Assembly (NCBI RefSeq): GCF_025698545.1
Contig: NC_068569.1
Location: 16,182,001-16,246,000, forward strand
Length of the DNA stretch: 64,000 nucleotides
Reading direction: 5' to 3'
From: Gossypium raimondii
Lineage: Eukaryota; Streptophyta; Magnoliopsida; Malvales; Malvaceae
The position numbers and the translations under genes are program-made. Under the pieces are notes generated by a model, which made no database searches, had not been told where the DNA came from, and saw only the letters and a list, made by a program, of their open reading frames with translations. This document shows, one piece after another, positions 61,471-64,000 of this stretch (its first letter is position 1; each line of letters starts with the position of its first letter).

Positions 61471-64000
61471 TGTAATGACCCAATTTTCAGTGGTACTGGA
61501 AAATGCAGTTTTGGAACCCCATTTTCGTAAACTGAGTTTGTAAATTTAAATATTAATATTTAATAGGGTAATTTAAAAATGTATTAAAGTTTGGTCAAGA
61601 AATTTAGCCGAATTAATAGTTAATTAAGGTCCAAGGACTAAATTATAAAATTTTAATCGTTATAGAGTTTTAATTGTCAAGAGGCTTGAGGACTTAAATG
61701 GAAATTAGACAAATGTCTAAAATGATAATAAATCCATTTTGTAATAGGAAATAGTGGAAGATGACGGAAGATTCCACTAATTCTTGATTAATGATTAATT
61801 AAGCTAGATAAAACATGATTAGCTTAATTAAACCAAGTTAATTAACATCCAAGCATAGTATAAAAGGGCAAGATAGTTGAGTTTTGTCATCACTTTCTTA
61901 CTCTCTACTATCCAAACCTAAGAAAATAAAGGAGAAAAGGGGTTGTTGCTTCAATCACATTTGACCATCAATATTAAATTGATTCCACGTCTTTTTCTTG
62001 TAATTTTTATAAATTTGGAGTCATGGGAGCTTGATTTAACTAGCACATGTACCAATTTATAAAATTGTTAAACTTTATGAAAGTTGTCATTGTTGATTTC
62101 TTGAAGAATTAGGCTTGAAATTGATAGATTTTGAGCTTAGAATATAAAAAGGACTAGATTGTAAAGTTACTTTAGCTTGTTTGTTAACTTCATTACATTA
62201 AGGATCAAATTGAATTATTGTAAAACTTGTTATGAAATTATGTTAGAAATAGAAAGTTAAGGTCCCTAATGATAATATTGAAATTAGATTTTAATCGAGG
62301 TTAGGAATTGAAAGTTATGACTATCCCGAGTTTAGGGACTAAACTGAATAAAATGAAAAAAATTAGGGATATTGAAAAATTGAGTTATATAGGTTCATGC
62401 ATATCATAACATAAAATGGAGATATTTGGTATTGATTAATGTTATAAAATAATTGTTTAGATCGAGAATTGGATCGAAGTGGAGTTGATAGGGGAAAAGT
62501 TAAAATTGCATATTAAGTCCCTACAGTATCCACTTTACATATTTTGAACAGGTAAGTTCATATGAAACTTACCCCACTATTTTATTTTATTTTATATATG
62601 AATGAAACTTGAATTTTACTTATATATTAGAATTGAGTAGAATTAGTGAATTTGACACATGTCTCAAAGTGGACTAAATTGTAAAGTCATGTAAAAATTG
62701 GCTACATGGAATTGGTTCAAGATGTAAATGTGAATATTGATTAATTATATAACTCGAAAATGAGAAATAAAATTACATACAAGAATTGGTGTTGACAATT
62801 ATATGGAAATGATGCCTGAGTAAAGTTAGTAAAAGGTTAGGATATGTATGGCATGTCATTAGGGTTATATGCGCGTTTAATTAGGGATTATGCATGTTAT
62901 TACGAGATCTAGCATTTGTTGCAGATTCTCAGGTTATACATATCGAAGGTTTAGCTCGAACTGGTAACTTCGATATAATGCCAGCTTGTGTAAGCACTTT
63001 TGTTATAATGGCAGCTTGCATGAACAACTTATTCCCATGTATTCGAGTTTGTTTTAGTATAGTTCCATCGGGTGATATTCAGTTGATTTAAAATGAAAAT
63101 TAAACTATAGAATGAAAATGAAAGGGTATTTGATGATACTTGATATATGAATGGTTACATGAATTTGTTTAAGTTTTGAGATTTCTTATGATTCTAGAAT
63201 ATAACTAATGCTTTTGATTGATGATGTTGCTATATTTATAGATATGTCATAATGTGCCAAAGGATAGTTAAGTTGGTTGCCAAATAGATTAGTTAATTTT
63301 GCCTTAATGATCGAGGTATGTTTTAGTTTCAATTTGAATTTACTAAACATTCTAAATGCTTACCTTAGTTGTTTACTTCCTTGTAGATTTGCACCTCCCG
63401 AAATTGCCAAGTCGGATCAACTAGGAAGCACACACTATTTAAAGATGATAATTATATGTTCATTTTGAGTCTAGGATATGCAACATGCACATATGGGTCC
63501 TAGTATGCTTGTGGTTATTTTGAAGTGAATGGCAGCATGTGCTTATAGTGAGATTTAATGTTGGATGTATATTTTGGTATATAAACTAATAATACATATT
63601 TTGGTTAAGTTTGATAATGTAAGAATGATGAATTTACCTTTGAATGGTTTGGTATGTTAAACTATCATTTAGGCCATTTGAATTGAGTAAACTAAATAAT
63701 GTTGTAGGAATGGTAAGGTTCATTATAAGTATGTTGTGTAATTTAGTATATGTTTTGACTTATTAATGCTAATCTCTTGAATTGGTGGTTTTCAATTGGT
63801 AAGATGATTGTGTTGAGTTGGAAATTGAATGCATTTTGGTAGGTCTAGATGTAATAGTCATGTATATAGCTAAATGTGAATAATTAGTTGGTAAGGTATT
63901 GAATGGTTTATTTGGTTGTTAATTGGTTTAGCTAAATGGCCTTATTTTTGTTGAAGATGGGATGAAAACATGTTCGGAATGAATTGGAATTACTTAAAAG
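61471..64000 (+). mobile_element. LTR, right end beyond window
   Basis: It starts TGTAATGACCCAATTTTCAG at 61471, matching the start of the minus-strand LTRs elsewhere in this window, and is therefore in plus orientation. The 5 bases before it are TTGAA (61466-61470); the matching right repeat lies outside the window. A hairpin with the same loop type as the LTR at 28254 lies at 62941-62975. No retrotransposon coding sequence was found in the 2,530 bp visible. It may be a solo LTR or the 5' LTR of a full element. Confidence 0.75.
62941..62975 (+). repeat. Hairpin with loop TAGCTCGAACTGGT
   Basis: TATCGAAGGTT and AACTTCGATA pair over ten bases with one bulged G around the 14-nt loop TAGCTCGAACTGGT. 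The loop matches the constant loop at 30291-30430 at 11 of 14 positions, while the stem is unrelated. Two copies of ATAATGSCAGCTTG follow. Confidence 0.75.

Overview
This is a stretch of a dicot plant nuclear genome. The AT-rich noncoding sequence, intron-containing genes, chloroplast-targeted protease and gibberellin-pathway gene show that directly. Cotton (Gossypium, Malvaceae) is my best guess, based on my recollection of the repeat families; no search was possible. Genes are sparse and transposable elements make up a large share of the window.

Layout. 1-1000: unassigned. 1000-5400: decayed endogenous caulimovirus-like pararetrovirus on the minus strand, interrupted by a solo LTR at 3018-4355 (TSD TCATA). 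5400-9250: AT-rich sequence with tRNA-derived SINE-like copies. 9253-26039: an ent-kaurene oxidase (CYP701A) gene with eight exons. Intron 2 is 14.7 kb long because it holds a SINE-like copy, a candidate Helitron and an 11.6-kb CACTA element. The CACTA element itself contains a 3.16-kb solo LTR. Exon 5 of the oxidase carries a stop codon and two frameshifts, so I call it a pseudogene. 28254-31231: another solo LTR. 31321-32825: broken fragment of an LRR receptor kinase (PSY1R-like). 34660-35394: intact single-exon Dof transcription factor. 38261-41494 (minus): intact five-exon LHT-type amino acid transporter. 44728-45052: long-TIR MITE. 47154-52982: a solo LTR with a second solo LTR nested in it, inserted in one unit of a tandem duplication. 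56252-57982: intact six-exon thylakoidal processing peptidase (type I signal peptidase). 58626-60232 (minus): C-terminal four fifths of an NPF (NRT1/PTR) transporter whose 5' exons are not in the window. 61471-64000: a fourth related LTR, running off the end.

The host genes are unrelated in pathway (gibberellin synthesis, transcription, amino acid transport, plastid protein maturation, NPF transport) and do not form a functional cluster. The observation I find most unusual is inside the LTRs. They carry arrays of short dyads that would fold as hairpins. In the LTR at 47154 seven consecutive hairpins with a roughly 21-bp period keep their pairing while the stem sequence changes. In the LTRs at 28254 and 61471 a similar 14-nt loop is framed by different but self-complementary stems.
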